Below, piece by piece: positions 7,441 to 15,030 of a DNA stretch of 20,600 nucleotides. The stretch is from a virus, in the IMG/VR virus record IMGVR_UViG_3300025127_000366, positions 1-20,600 of that record; one strand, 5' to 3'. The translations under genes and the position numbers were made by a program. The stretch's first letter is position 1, and each line of letters opens with the position of its first letter. The notes under the pieces are model-generated. The model had not been told where the DNA came from. It did no database searches and saw nothing but the letters and a program-made list of their open reading frames with translations.

Positions 7441-7988
7441 GGTTTGTTAACTCCTAAGGTTGGTCTTTGATCAAACTTTAAATGTTTGTTTGGTCCGTTT
7501 GCATCCACATAATGTATGAATATTTGATTACTATAATCTCCTTCAAAAGGTTCTCTCCAATGTTCTAACTCACATCCAAGATAAACACAAGCATCACCTG
7601 GCTCCATAACAACAGGAGCACCTTCCATATATATAGGCCATTTAGTTCCATCAGAACCAATTGCTATTGTAGCTGATATTTCACAAGAAGGTCTATCAGT
7701 GTGTTTTTTTAAATCTGCGTATTTAGAGTAAGTTCTAAAAAAACTATAAGTTGGTAAAAGTTTAAGATTACAAATCTCCTCCATTTTCTTTTGATATACT
7801 AACATTAAGGACTCAGCTAATACGTCTCCATATTTCATTGTATCGTAAACGTCTGATTGAATATTATCAAAATCAGTTTCATTATTTACGTGAGTCATTA
7901 ACATATATCTATCAATCAAATTTACTTCATCTTGAGATATAAAATTTTTTATTAATTTATATTTAAAATCTTTTAATGTGCCCAACAT
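7437..7988 (-). CDS. 2OG-Fe(II) dioxygenase-like protein
   Basis: The likely protein has 183 residues from ATG at 7988. The frame is open a further 26 codons upstream, but that part lies inside the preceding oxygenase gene, and AAGG/AAGGT sequences precede 7988. The C-terminal half has a double-stranded beta-helix pattern: LKKHTDRPSCEISATIAIG gives the Fe-binding H-x-D (H96, D98), and GCELEHWREPF gives the distal His (H143). MEPGDACVYLG is the strand before it. This is a phage 2-oxoglutarate/Fe(II) oxygenase type whose substrate is not known. It follows a prolyl-4-hydroxylase-like gene with a 16-base overlap, so the two probably act together or are co-expressed as late proteins. Hydroxylation of a virion protein is a hypothesis. 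Confidence 0.78.
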   Translation of the reverse strand: MLGTLKDFKYKLIKNFISQDEVNLIDRYMLMTHVNNETDFDNIQSDVYDTMKYGDVLAESLMLVYQKKMEEICNLKLLPTYSFFRTYSKYADLKKHTDRPSCEISATIAIGSDGTKWPIYMEGAPVVMEPGDACVYLGCELEHWREPFEGDYSNQIFIHYVDANGPNKHLKFDQRPTLGVNKP

Positions 7989-8542
7989 ACAACTGAATAC
8001 CTTGTTCCTTTTGTTACTGGTGTTACTCGATGAGGAAATAGAAAACCAGAGGGCCAAATCAAACAACTATTTTTTTTGGGTTTTATTGACATAGAATCAT
8101 TACTTTTTGGAAATGCAAACTCTATATTACCGCCTTCATAATCATCGTTTAAAAAAAATATACCACTTAATTGTCTATTGAGTGTAGAACATTGATCAAA
8201 ATGCCATTTGTAATGTCCACCTACTTCGTATTTTAATAATTGAATGTTTTCAATATTCATTATTGATCCAGTAGGGATGTCGTTTCTTTTCATCCAATCT
8301 AACATCAACTCTCTAAAAACTTTTGTTAACCAATTTGACCAATGAACTTCTGTCATTGATTTTGAAAATCTTACTAATTCTTTTGTAAAAACGTTTCGTA
8401 CTTCTTTATTAGTTATAGTTTTACCTGCGCTTACAACACATGCTTCTTGATATTCAAAATCATCACACACTTTTATTAATACGTCTACAGCTTGTTCTTT
8501 CATAACTTGTTCATAGGTGTGAATATAATTTTTTATTTCCAT
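7973..8542 (-). CDS. Prolyl 4-hydroxylase-like 2OG-Fe(II) dioxygenase
   Basis: A 189-residue protein from ATG at 8542. A TTG five codons upstream (8557) is also possible, but ATG is preferred. The C-terminal domain is a clear P4H-type double-stranded beta helix: YEVGGHYKWHFDQ gives H114 and D116, FLNDDYEGGNIEFAFP is the central strand pair, and SGFLFPHRVTPVTKGTRYSV gives the distal H171 and the 2-oxoglutarate-binding R181. All four expected ligands are present, so it is probably active. Such enzymes hydroxylate peptidyl proline or related residues using O2 and 2-oxoglutarate. The substrate here is unknown. It overlaps its upstream neighbour by 10 bases and its downstream neighbour by 16. Confidence 0.85.
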   Translation of the reverse strand: MEIKNYIHTYEQVMKEQAVDVLIKVCDDFEYQEACVVSAGKTITNKEVRNVFTKELVRFSKSMTEVHWSNWLTKVFRELMLDWMKRNDIPTGSIMNIENIQLLKYEVGGHYKWHFDQCSTLNRQLSGIFFLNDDYEGGNIEFAFPKSNDSMSIKPKKNSCLIWPSGFLFPHRVTPVTKGTRYSVVCWAH

Positions 8543-9279
8543 GACTTTTTTTTCCAAAAAATATTTTTATATTGATGTATAAACCATCTAGACAAAGATA
8601 AGACTGTTATATGTGGATCTTGTTTGGTGTATCCAATCTCCATTTGCCATTCATCCCTTTTAAATGGTATTACTTGAACATAAGGAGTTCCAGCTTTAAT
8701 TAATGTATTCAAAGATGGGTATTTATCTCCGTTTAAAACAATAGGAAAATTTACAGGTAATGTGTAGGTATCTGTATCTACAATACCTGATAAAGTAAAA
8801 AATCTATCGTCTGAATTATTTAAAGGTGTTGTGAATAAACAGGAATATCCAGGTGGTGTTTTTATAATCCACGGATTTAAAATTTTATAAAATGGTAGAT
8901 GTTTGTTTTCATGAGCGAAAGGACATTTATCACCAACTTGATTTATTGGATGAACATCACCATTATTGGTATTCAAATTCAAACCCATACTGTTTACCCA
9001 GTCTTTCAAAGCTTCATAAGAAAACTTACTAAAACTATCTCTTTCACCTGTTTTTTCGTTATGCATATTATGTTCGATTGAAATATCTTGTGGTGTGTAA
9101 AGACTGTATCCAGATGTCAAGCTATCTAGAAAAGGTATGCACCCTTTAATTGTTCTTTTTTCTTTAGTATGTTCTAATTCTTTAAACCACTGTGGAATAT
9201 TTACTTTTATGGGTTTAGGATGAAAGGCTTTTAGATCAACATATTCTGGTCGTGCAAGAAATTGGATCTTGATGGGCAT
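8533..9279 (-). CDS. Uncharacterised conserved phage protein (distantly DUF6065-like layout)
   Basis: A 248-residue protein beginning MPIKIQFLARPEY, with KPIKVNIPQWFKEL near residue 22 and TIKGCIPFLDSLTSGYSLY near 43. Residues 135-185 contain NPWIIKTPPGYSCLFTTPLN and LSGIVDTDTYTLPVNFPIVL, and AGTPYVQVIPFKRDEW follows near 200. The order NPWxIxTPPGY, then GxVDTDxY, then GTPxxQVIPFxR is one I recall from a marine phage and bacterial hypothetical family resembling DUF6065. Function unknown. It overlaps the P4H-like gene by 10 bases and so belongs to the oxygenase cluster. It may be a partner or substrate-binding protein for the oxygenases; this rests on gene order only. Confidence 0.75.
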   Translation of the reverse strand: MPIKIQFLARPEYVDLKAFHPKPIKVNIPQWFKELEHTKEKRTIKGCIPFLDSLTSGYSLYTPQDISIEHNMHNEKTGERDSFSKFSYEALKDWVNSMGLNLNTNNGDVHPINQVGDKCPFAHENKHLPFYKILNPWIIKTPPGYSCLFTTPLNNSDDRFFTLSGIVDTDTYTLPVNFPIVLNGDKYPSLNTLIKAGTPYVQVIPFKRDEWQMEIGYTKQDPHITVLSLSRWFIHQYKNIFWKKKSWK

Positions 9280-9298
9280 CCAACATATATACTTTAAT

Positions 9299-9742
9299 TT
9301 ATATTATTTGCAATCCAGAAATCCAAGTAACGCCTGTGTCGTCCCAATGTTTTTCAATCGACCCTGTATGTGGATAAGTAACAGTTGAAGCATCAAAATT
9401 TTCTAACACTGTTATATACGCAGCGCACTCGTCTTTTTTCCACCACGATGTACTTCCATCAGATGCACTATCTTTTTGGTATTGTTCAAGGGCAGCTTTT
9501 TTATTAGTAATGTAAAGTTCTAAATCAGTTTGAGTTGGGTAAACAATATTTAGATCTTCATAAGTGACTGTAGCACCATCCCATGATGGTTGTTTAGTAA
9601 AATTTCTTACAGCATTAAAATCTTCATCAGAAACATCAACAGCAGTTACACCAGTAATAGTGCTTCCGATAGCTGTCCAATCTGCATCTGTAGCAATGCC
9701 TGAAAAATTCAAATCATTTGTATGAAATATTAATTTACTCAT
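9299..9742 (-). CDS. Uncharacterised protein downstream of the tail fibre
   Basis: A 147-residue protein starting MSKLIFHTNDLNFSGI, with ADWTAIGSTITGV and VDVSDEDFNAVRNFT in the N-terminal half and a helix (DLELYITNKKAALEQYQKD) in the middle. The C-terminus has Trp pairs (STSWWKKDECAAY) and ends WISGLQII. I do not recognise a named family. It starts 2 bases after the stop of the tail-fibre gene, and an AGGAG Shine-Dalgarno is formed by the last codons of that gene, so translation is coupled. Fibre genes are often followed by a fibre-assembly chaperone, which is a fair guess here, but no chaperone motif is visible. Confidence 0.72.
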   Translation of the reverse strand: MSKLIFHTNDLNFSGIATDADWTAIGSTITGVTAVDVSDEDFNAVRNFTKQPSWDGATVTYEDLNIVYPTQTDLELYITNKKAALEQYQKDSASDGSTSWWKKDECAAYITVLENFDASTVTYPHTGSIEKHWDDTGVTWISGLQII

Positions 9743-9744
9743 TA

Positions 9745-11016
9745 TTAGACTCCTGTGTTTTCATAAATAAATACAGCACCTTTGGTACCACCTGAAGCAC
9801 TTCCGTTTGGTGAATTACCTTTGGTACCACCATTTCCAAAAGAAGTTCCTAAATGGAAACTTCTTAAATTATTTGTCATATCTAATTTAGCACCTGGAGC
9901 TGTTCCATCGTTTCCAGGAGGGCCTGCTTGGTGATAAGTATTATTTGGAGCTCCGTTACCTGCGTTGGATGTTCCAACGTTAGCTACTGAAGAGGAGTTA
10001 CCCGCGTTACCCGCAGTTCCATTTCCGCCACCGCCATACATTCCACCACTACCTGCGTTACCGACTGTAACTGTGAGAGTTGCTGGGTGAGTTACTGGTG
10101 CACCAAAGAATCCGAAACCTCCGTCTCCTCCGTTACCACCGCCTCCAGTTTGTCCTCCGCCAGATCCGCCTCCACCGCCAGCCCAAATTAATGCACCGAC
10201 ATAAGAAGCGTTCGCACTTGTAGTGTAGTTTGTTGAATTTGTTGCGTATTGTTTTGGTTCAAATGCGCCACCACCTGCTGATCCTGAAGAGGCTGCAGTT
10301 AATCTTCCTTGTGCATCGACAGTAATTGTTGCAGATGTGTAAGTTCCTGCAGAAACAGTTGTGTTTGCCAGTTGGTCAGCTCCAACAGCATCGTCACCAA
10401 CTTTTGCTTGAGTGACAGCATCGTCTGCAATCATGTCAGTAGCAACTTGTACTTCACCGATGGTTCCAGCAGAAGCTGCTCCTAAAACTCTATTAGCAGT
10501 TGTAGTGTCTTGCATTTTTGCAAAAGTTACAGCGTCATCTGCAATTTGAGCTGTAGCAATAGTTCCTGATATGTTGGCAGCAGCTACTGTGCCACCTAAA
10601 GTGTCTAAAGAAACTTCATTCAGATTTGTTCCATCAGAATAAGCTGCATAAATTTTTGCTTGGTCTAATGTAAATCCTGAGCCAGATGCAGTTTTAATTG
10701 TAAGGTTTGTTGGATTAGTTAATCCTGTTGCATCAAAAATATAAAATTTTTCAATTGAATCTGGTATTGTACAAATTGTGCTTGCAGCTATTGAAGCTGT
10801 TGCAAATTTTATAACTAAATTTCTTGCGTTTGATAAAGCTCCGTCTGACATTGCAAGAGCTAAAGTTCCACCGCTTGATAATGTAACTTGTTCAAATCCC
10901 GCAACTGCTTGTTGTACTAAATTTAAATTTGTATTTGTCTTATCCCCCCATGTACCAGCGTTTTCACCGGTAGCCATAAGTTCTAGTTTAAGATCACTCG
11001 AATATGTTGATGCCAT
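9745..11016 (-). CDS. Tail fibre / receptor-binding protein with polyglycine C-terminal domain
   Basis: A 423-residue fibre protein. Residues 3-40 (TYSSDLKLELMATGENAGTW, then GDKTNTNLNLVQQAVAGF) are the N-terminal attachment signature widespread in marine phage tail fibres. The shaft has repeated ADDAVTxAK units near 159-211 and the linker ITVDAQGRLTAASSG at 231-245. Residues 279-346 are a polyglycine domain (WAGGGGGSGGG, GGGGNGGDGGFG, GSGGMYGGGGNG) like Gly-rich receptor-binding tips that fold as polyglycine-II helices. A collagen-like GPPGND occurs at 365-370. The start has a strong AAGGAG. Role: attachment to the host surface. The C-terminal tip is the likely specificity determinant. Confidence 0.85.
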   Translation of the reverse strand: MASTYSSDLKLELMATGENAGTWGDKTNTNLNLVQQAVAGFEQVTLSSGGTLALAMSDGALSNARNLVIKFATASIAASTICTIPDSIEKFYIFDATGLTNPTNLTIKTASGSGFTLDQAKIYAAYSDGTNLNEVSLDTLGGTVAAANISGTIATAQIADDAVTFAKMQDTTTANRVLGAASAGTIGEVQVATDMIADDAVTQAKVGDDAVGADQLANTTVSAGTYTSATITVDAQGRLTAASSGSAGGGAFEPKQYATNSTNYTTSANASYVGALIWAGGGGGSGGGQTGGGGNGGDGGFGFFGAPVTHPATLTVTVGNAGSGGMYGGGGNGTAGNAGNSSSVANVGTSNAGNGAPNNTYHQAGPPGNDGTAPGAKLDMTNNLRSFHLGTSFGNGGTKGNSPNGSASGGTKGAVFIYENTGV

Positions 11017-11052
11017 AAAAAATTCTCCTTAATATTTATAATTTTACATTAA

Positions 11053-12738
11053 CTAAGCTGCTAAATCAACTGTAGTCCACGTGTTATTTACACCAAGATC
11101 GACCTCTTGCCATGAGGTTATATTAGGGCTGCCCACTGAGCTTGTCAAGGACATGCCAGTTAATGCAACATTTGCATTAGATTGTGTGCCTTCATCTCCT
11201 AATGATATAGATAAAGCTAAACCAGAAACACCTACTAATACCATAGGTATTTCTGTGATTGTTCCAAGACTTGACGTTAAAGCTTGTCCAGATACAGACT
11301 CGGTAGTGGTTTGTACTAAACTGTCATTTCCAAGAGATAAATTTAATGCAGTTCCTGTTACTGGAACATCTAAAAATAGACCAGCAATTGAATTTCCAAT
11401 AGAGGATGTTGCGGCTTGTCCAGTAACAGATTCATTCGTGCTTTGTACTAAAGATGGTGAGCCTATTGACGAAGTCATTGTGTGCTCTGACACAGTAATT
11501 GATAAATCTGCATCTGCAGTTACTGAGTAAACTCCAAAAGTCATTGTCAAAGCTTGACCAGTTACAGAGACACTTACGTCTCCTTTTACGGTTTGAGTTC
11601 CTATTGCTGATGTTAAAGCTTGTCCAGTAAGTGATACTGAATCTGCTTGACCCCAACTTTGATTACCCCAAGTATCTCTTCCCCAACCAGCACCAATTAA
11701 AAATTCAGGATCAATTGTTGTTTGCCCAGCAGACATAGAAGCTGAGCTTCCCGTAACTGGTACACCAATATTAATAACACTTGATTCAGAAAAAGTTTGT
11801 AACAGACCAGCAGTCGTCACTGACTCTGTGTGTGATGTACCTGAAATGTCATCACCTATTGATGATGTTAATGCCTGTCCCGATACTGAAATATCTGCGT
11901 TTGCAGTTACTGTTTCTGAACCGATAGCGGTTGTTAAAGATTGTCCAGTTACAGTTTCAAATGGTTGTAATTGACCCCACGCGTTTAAGTTCCACGCATC
12001 TCCACCCCAACCAACTTCAATAATTCCTTCAGCAGTTACTGAACCGATAGATGAGGTTAATAAACCAGCGGTTGTTAAGCCTACAATATCTCCAGTTCCA
12101 GCAATAACTGAATTTACAGATAGTGAAGCTGCTTGACCTGTTGTTGTAATCAAGAATGAAGCTCCGCCTACTGCAGTTCCCACAGATGATGCAAGTGCAA
12201 TCCCTGAAACAGATACGTTTGCGTTAGCGGCTAACGACTCATTTCCAGTAGCACTGGTTAATGACATTCCAGTAATACTTGTATTTAAATTTCCTTGTTC
12301 TCCCCATAATCCTTCGGACCAATCTAACGCGCCCCATGTTGTAGAGGTGATATCAAAAATACCACCCATGCCAATTCCATGAACATAACATAAATAATAA
12401 AAATCAGTTTGTGATGATGGAGTAACTTCTATATATCTCGTGGTCGCTGCATTGAAAGTTGTTGTGTTGGTGTAAGCAGCTTGATTACTGCTTCCATCAA
12501 GATAGTAAGTAACTCCAGATGATATTATACCTGAGGTGCTAGTGTTGGTTGAAAAAATTAATGGGTGATTATCATTACTTGCAGCACTTTGTTCAAATCT
12601 TAAAGTACCACCTTCAACCCAAGATACAGTTCCTGGGCCTGTAGCGTTTCTGGCACCATCCAAATAAAAGACGTTGCCTGTTCCTCCGCCATATAGATCT
12701 CCCGATGCTACGGTTACTGTATAAATACGTTCAGCCAT
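11053..12738 (-). CDS. Fibre-like repeat protein with N-terminal cupredoxin-like domain
   Basis: A 561-residue protein. The first 130 residues look like a cupredoxin-type beta sandwich: DNHPLIFST holds His58 and FYYLCYVHGIGMGG holds Cys117, His120 and Met124, the ligand set and order of a type-1 copper site. Many phage proteins carry a similar YxxCxxHxxMGG module whose role is unknown. Residues 155-536 are about sixteen copies of a VxGQALTSSIG-like unit, spaced roughly 18-25 residues apart, interrupted by Trp-rich linkers near 243-256 and 353-366 (GWGxDxWxxxxWGQ). This is a beta-rich fibre or shaft. There are no transmembrane segments or enzyme motifs elsewhere. It sits directly upstream of the tail fibre. 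Confidence 0.83.
   Translation of the reverse strand: MAERIYTVTVASGDLYGGGTGNVFYLDGARNATGPGTVSWVEGGTLRFEQSAASNDNHPLIFSTNTSTSGIISSGVTYYLDGSSNQAAYTNTTTFNAATTRYIEVTPSSQTDFYYLCYVHGIGMGGIFDITSTTWGALDWSEGLWGEQGNLNTSITGMSLTSATGNESLAANANVSVSGIALASSVGTAVGGASFLITTTGQAASLSVNSVIAGTGDIVGLTTAGLLTSSIGSVTAEGIIEVGWGGDAWNLNAWGQLQPFETVTGQSLTTAIGSETVTANADISVSGQALTSSIGDDISGTSHTESVTTAGLLQTFSESSVINIGVPVTGSSASMSAGQTTIDPEFLIGAGWGRDTWGNQSWGQADSVSLTGQALTSAIGTQTVKGDVSVSVTGQALTMTFGVYSVTADADLSITVSEHTMTSSIGSPSLVQSTNESVTGQAATSSIGNSIAGLFLDVPVTGTALNLSLGNDSLVQTTTESVSGQALTSSLGTITEIPMVLVGVSGLALSISLGDEGTQSNANVALTGMSLTSSVGSPNITSWQEVDLGVNNTWTTVDLAA
11131..12276 (-). repeat. Coding repeat array (VxGQALTSSIG units)
   Basis: This covers the region of the fibre-like gene that encodes about sixteen degenerate copies of an 11-residue core (V/L-T/S-G-Q-A-L-T-S-S-I/L-G) at a spacing of about 55-75 bases. 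On the plus strand the copies are seen as recurring gcttgtccagtaac/gatac-type blocks. Copies differ at the DNA level, which fits old duplication followed by drift. The best-preserved copies encode SGQALTSSIG and TGQALTSAIG. Confidence 0.75.
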
Positions 12739-12756
12739 AGCACCGGAATCTCTCTA

Positions 12757-13206
12757 TTAAGCTATTCTTAAAATCGCGGCTGCAGTAGTGAATGCAGGGA
12801 ACTGAATTGTAAAAGTTCCTGAAGTTGCAGTTTTATCTCCGCCAAAATCTAATACAGCAACAGCGTCAGTGGTATTTGATCCACCAGCAGTTGTTGTATT
12901 GTAAATCAAAGCTCCTCTTGCAGTAAGGGTTACACCAACAAACGATAAGTCAGCAAAATCAGTTATTGCTGTATTTGTTGCTAATGATGTTCCCACATTG
13001 ACAAGAGCTTTTCCACCAGCTGTGTATCCAGATGGTGAGGATACTTCATTAGATGTTGCGTATCCTACTGTTGATTTTCCTAAACTCGCAGAGTTAGTAA
13101 ACATAGCTAATTTGTATGTACTACCACCTGGGTTTTGAAATTTATGTGCGCCTTCAAGTAATTCTTTTTTGAAAGAATTACAGATTGCATTAGTTGTTAT
13201 TGCCAT
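12757..13206 (-). CDS. Conserved phage structural protein
   Basis: A 149-residue protein starting MAITTNAICNSFKKELLEGA. It has TYKLAMFTNSASLGKSTVGY at 31-50, then EVSSPSGYTAGGKALVNVG and a beta-rich hydrophobic C-terminus. This layout (NxxxxSFKxELLxGxH, a KLAxYTxSA strand, Tyr-Thr-x-Gly-Gly) is one I know from many phage virion proteins of unknown role. The Shine-Dalgarno AAAAAGGAG precedes the ATG. It lies between the adaptor-like genes and the fibre-like gene, consistent with a tail or head-tail component. No catalytic residues. Confidence 0.78.
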   Translation of the reverse strand: MAITTNAICNSFKKELLEGAHKFQNPGGSTYKLAMFTNSASLGKSTVGYATSNEVSSPSGYTAGGKALVNVGTSLATNTAITDFADLSFVGVTLTARGALIYNTTTAGGSNTTDAVAVLDFGGDKTATSGTFTIQFPAFTTAAAILRIA

Positions 13207-13220
13207 TGTTTTTCTCCTTT

Positions 13221-13886
13221 TTAAACAGTTGTGTTTGGAGATGGAGACGGTATTTTAATTCTTGGAACACCATCATCATACTCCGCACGTCTTCTTCTGC
13301 CCATTTGTTGTAGGGCAAAATTTTGTATCTCTTCACTATACTTGGAATTATACAGGTTGTATAGATTATCCGGTCCTTTTAAAAAACTAAATGCCTCAGC
13401 CAATACACCATGTAACAACATGGACTCTTGATAAGTAGACAAAAAAGTATTGTTAGTTGAAGTGAAATTTGGTGGATCTTTAATATAATTAATTTGGACT
13501 GTACTCGCATTTGCAGGCGTGGGTGCAACTAAAATATTAAAATCATCGTAATTTGCAAAATATTTAGGAGTTCCTTGTGTTCCCGTACTATTGAATTCAG
13601 ATATAAAACTAATATCTCTTTTTTCTAAAAAAGTTCTTGTTCCACTTGATCCCACATGTTCTACAGATCTTAATATCAAAACATCTGAAGGCATAGATAC
13701 AGCTCTGTTACCAGCAGTAAATGTAGAAGTAGCATATTTTCTAAGATCATCATAATCAACCTTTCCTGCTACATCTAATTCAACAGATCTTATAAAATCT
13801 TGTATAATTGCATCAGTCAAAACTGTGCTACCTACTTCAGTATAGTTTCTTACTTGTGTCAAAAAATTAGAGTGAGTTATTGCCAT
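13221..13886 (-). CDS. Adaptor-like (head-tail connector) protein
   Basis: A 221-residue protein. The N-terminal 60 residues are helical (NFLTQVRNYTEVGS, then TDAIIQDFIRSVELDVAGKV), followed by RKYATSTFTAGNRAVSMPSD and a strand-rich core. A helical C-terminal part (YQESMLLHGVLAEAFSFLKG, then YSEEIQNFALQQ) ends in a basic tail. This helix/beta/helix design resembles the adaptor or connector proteins of tailed phages (SU10-adaptor or gp4-like). Such proteins sit under the portal and join head and tail. Its start overlaps the upstream stop (TAATG). Assignment by pattern only. Confidence 0.72.
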   Translation of the reverse strand: MAITHSNFLTQVRNYTEVGSTVLTDAIIQDFIRSVELDVAGKVDYDDLRKYATSTFTAGNRAVSMPSDVLILRSVEHVGSSGTRTFLEKRDISFISEFNSTGTQGTPKYFANYDDFNILVAPTPANASTVQINYIKDPPNFTSTNNTFLSTYQESMLLHGVLAEAFSFLKGPDNLYNLYNSKYSEEIQNFALQQMGRRRRAEYDDGVPRIKIPSPSPNTTV

Positions 13887-14332
13887 TATGTTATACTTAC
13901 CTCCACTTTACCTACCACGAGATCAGCTTGTCTTCTAATATTTTGTATTGATGGATCTTCAGGTATCATAGAATGCATTATGGTTGTTACACCATTTCTT
14001 ATTACTGGAAATTCTTGTGTTCTAAATGCAAACTGTCCAGGTAAACTTAAATTAGCCACACCAACTGAAGCTCCACCTGAATCAGATATAGTAGCATCTT
14101 TATCTGCTAAAAATTCTTGACTAGGTTGTTGAAATTTCATTACTCTTGGGTTTTGTAGTGCAATAGCATCTGCAGTGGTTCTTCTTCTACGTATCTGCGG
14201 GTGCTTTGGTTCAAACTCCGTATAGTGAACTAAAGATCCATTCCATTCTTTGACCATTTCTTCATATGGAAATTCCATACCTGATCTGTCAGATATTGCT
14301 TTTGATCTTTTTCCTGTTGCGTATGTTCCCAT
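13886..14332 (-). CDS. Conserved phage protein with DRSG/EWNG motifs
   Basis: A 148-residue protein. Residues 10-36 contain AISDRSGMEFPYEEMVKEWN and GSLVH, followed by EFEPKHPQIRRRR. This DRSG, FPYxEM, EWNG, EPKHPQ order is well conserved across marine phages and some cyanophages as far as I recall, without an assigned function. The middle is Gly/Ser-rich (DSGGASVGVANLSLPGQF), and the C-terminus ends ADLVVGKVEVSIT. It starts 2 bases after the upstream adaptor-like gene and overlaps the next start (TAATG). A small tail or connector component is likely from position between two adaptor-like genes. Confidence 0.75.
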   Translation of the reverse strand: MGTYATGKRSKAISDRSGMEFPYEEMVKEWNGSLVHYTEFEPKHPQIRRRRTTADAIALQNPRVMKFQQPSQEFLADKDATISDSGGASVGVANLSLPGQFAFRTQEFPVIRNGVTTIMHSMIPEDPSIQNIRRQADLVVGKVEVSIT

Positions 14333-14334
14333 AA

Positions 14335-15030
14335 TTAAATTCCTGACGGATAAAATGATTGTGGGCTAATATATGTAGAAGTTCTTTGTCCATCTTCATC
14401 AAGAGCTCTTTTCATTTCATCTTCGTATATTTGTTTGTTTTGTTGAACTAATTGAGGTGCTTTTTTCATAGCAAGGTAGTACCCTAAACCTGCAGCCATA
14501 CATGGCAGAAATCTATATGCAACATTTGCTTGGTTGCTATAAGCACCAGCGTCTTCAATTCTTTTTAAAACAAAATATTTGAGTGCAGTATAAGTATTTA
14601 AATCTGGTGTCTGATATAAATTGATAATAGGTGTTGTTTGTCTATCTACATAATATTGTGATGGTGTGCCTGTAGATAATTTGTTTGGAATTGCAGCATA
14701 CGCTGATCTGTCTATTTTAGTAAGAGACACATCTTGGGTTGAAGAACTATTACTTGCAGCTAATGTAGAAGATATAAAAGCTTCTAGAACATCACTTACG
14801 TCTGTGTCTACCGTATAAGAGGCTTGACCTGAAACTAACGTTTTTTCATTAAGCTCTACTTTCCATAAGTGAATACCTCTGTTACCCCATTCTGCAAATA
14901 ATAAATTTAAACTAATTCTTGCAGATCGCAGATCATATCCTGAGTTTGTTGTTACCCCACATCTTTGATAACCTTCTTGAATAATATCATCTATGTTAAG
15001 ATCAAAACTTGTAGTTCCTGATGTTGCCAT
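14335..15030 (-). CDS. Head-tail adaptor-like protein (P22 gp4 / tail-tube A type)
   Basis: A 231-residue protein. Residues 9-57 contain DLNIDDIIQEGYQRCGV, then YDLRSARISLNLLFAEWGNR and GIHLWKVEL, the N-terminal signature of a widespread phage adaptor family resembling P22 gp4 and T7-like tail tubular proteins. The strand-rich middle (LVSGQASYTVDTDVSDVLEA) and the C-terminal helical part (YRFLPCMAAGLGYYLAMK, then QIYEDEMKRALDEDGQRTS) fit the family. Such proteins bind the portal ring and receive the tail. Its ATG overlaps the stop of the upstream basic protein. A second adaptor-like gene lies two genes downstream. Confidence 0.78.
   Translation of the reverse strand: MATSGTTSFDLNIDDIIQEGYQRCGVTTNSGYDLRSARISLNLLFAEWGNRGIHLWKVELNEKTLVSGQASYTVDTDVSDVLEAFISSTLAASNSSSTQDVSLTKIDRSAYAAIPNKLSTGTPSQYYVDRQTTPIINLYQTPDLNTYTALKYFVLKRIEDAGAYSNQANVAYRFLPCMAAGLGYYLAMKKAPQLVQQNKQIYEDEMKRALDEDGQRTSTYISPQSFYPSGI

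Noticed and set aside
7989-8066. Longer start for the second oxygenase (26 extra residues)
   Set aside because: The extension lies inside the preceding oxygenase gene and adds Ser/Asn-rich sequence with no family match; ATG at 7988 fits better.
8543-8557. TTG start for the P4H-like gene
   Set aside because: An ATG five codons later is available and no strong Shine-Dalgarno favours TTG.
9745-10200. Diversity-generating retroelement target in the tail-fibre tip
   Set aside because: No template repeat, reverse transcriptase or adenine-biased variable repeat is visible in the window.
11081-11530. A 149-codon plus-strand frame opposite the fibre repeat protein
   Set aside because: Its repetitive sequence is the shadow of the repeat array on the minus strand.
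11432-11656. 74-codon minus-strand frame in the fibre repeat gene
   Set aside because: It is the alternative frame of the repeats (Arg/Asn/Ser-rich, no start signal).
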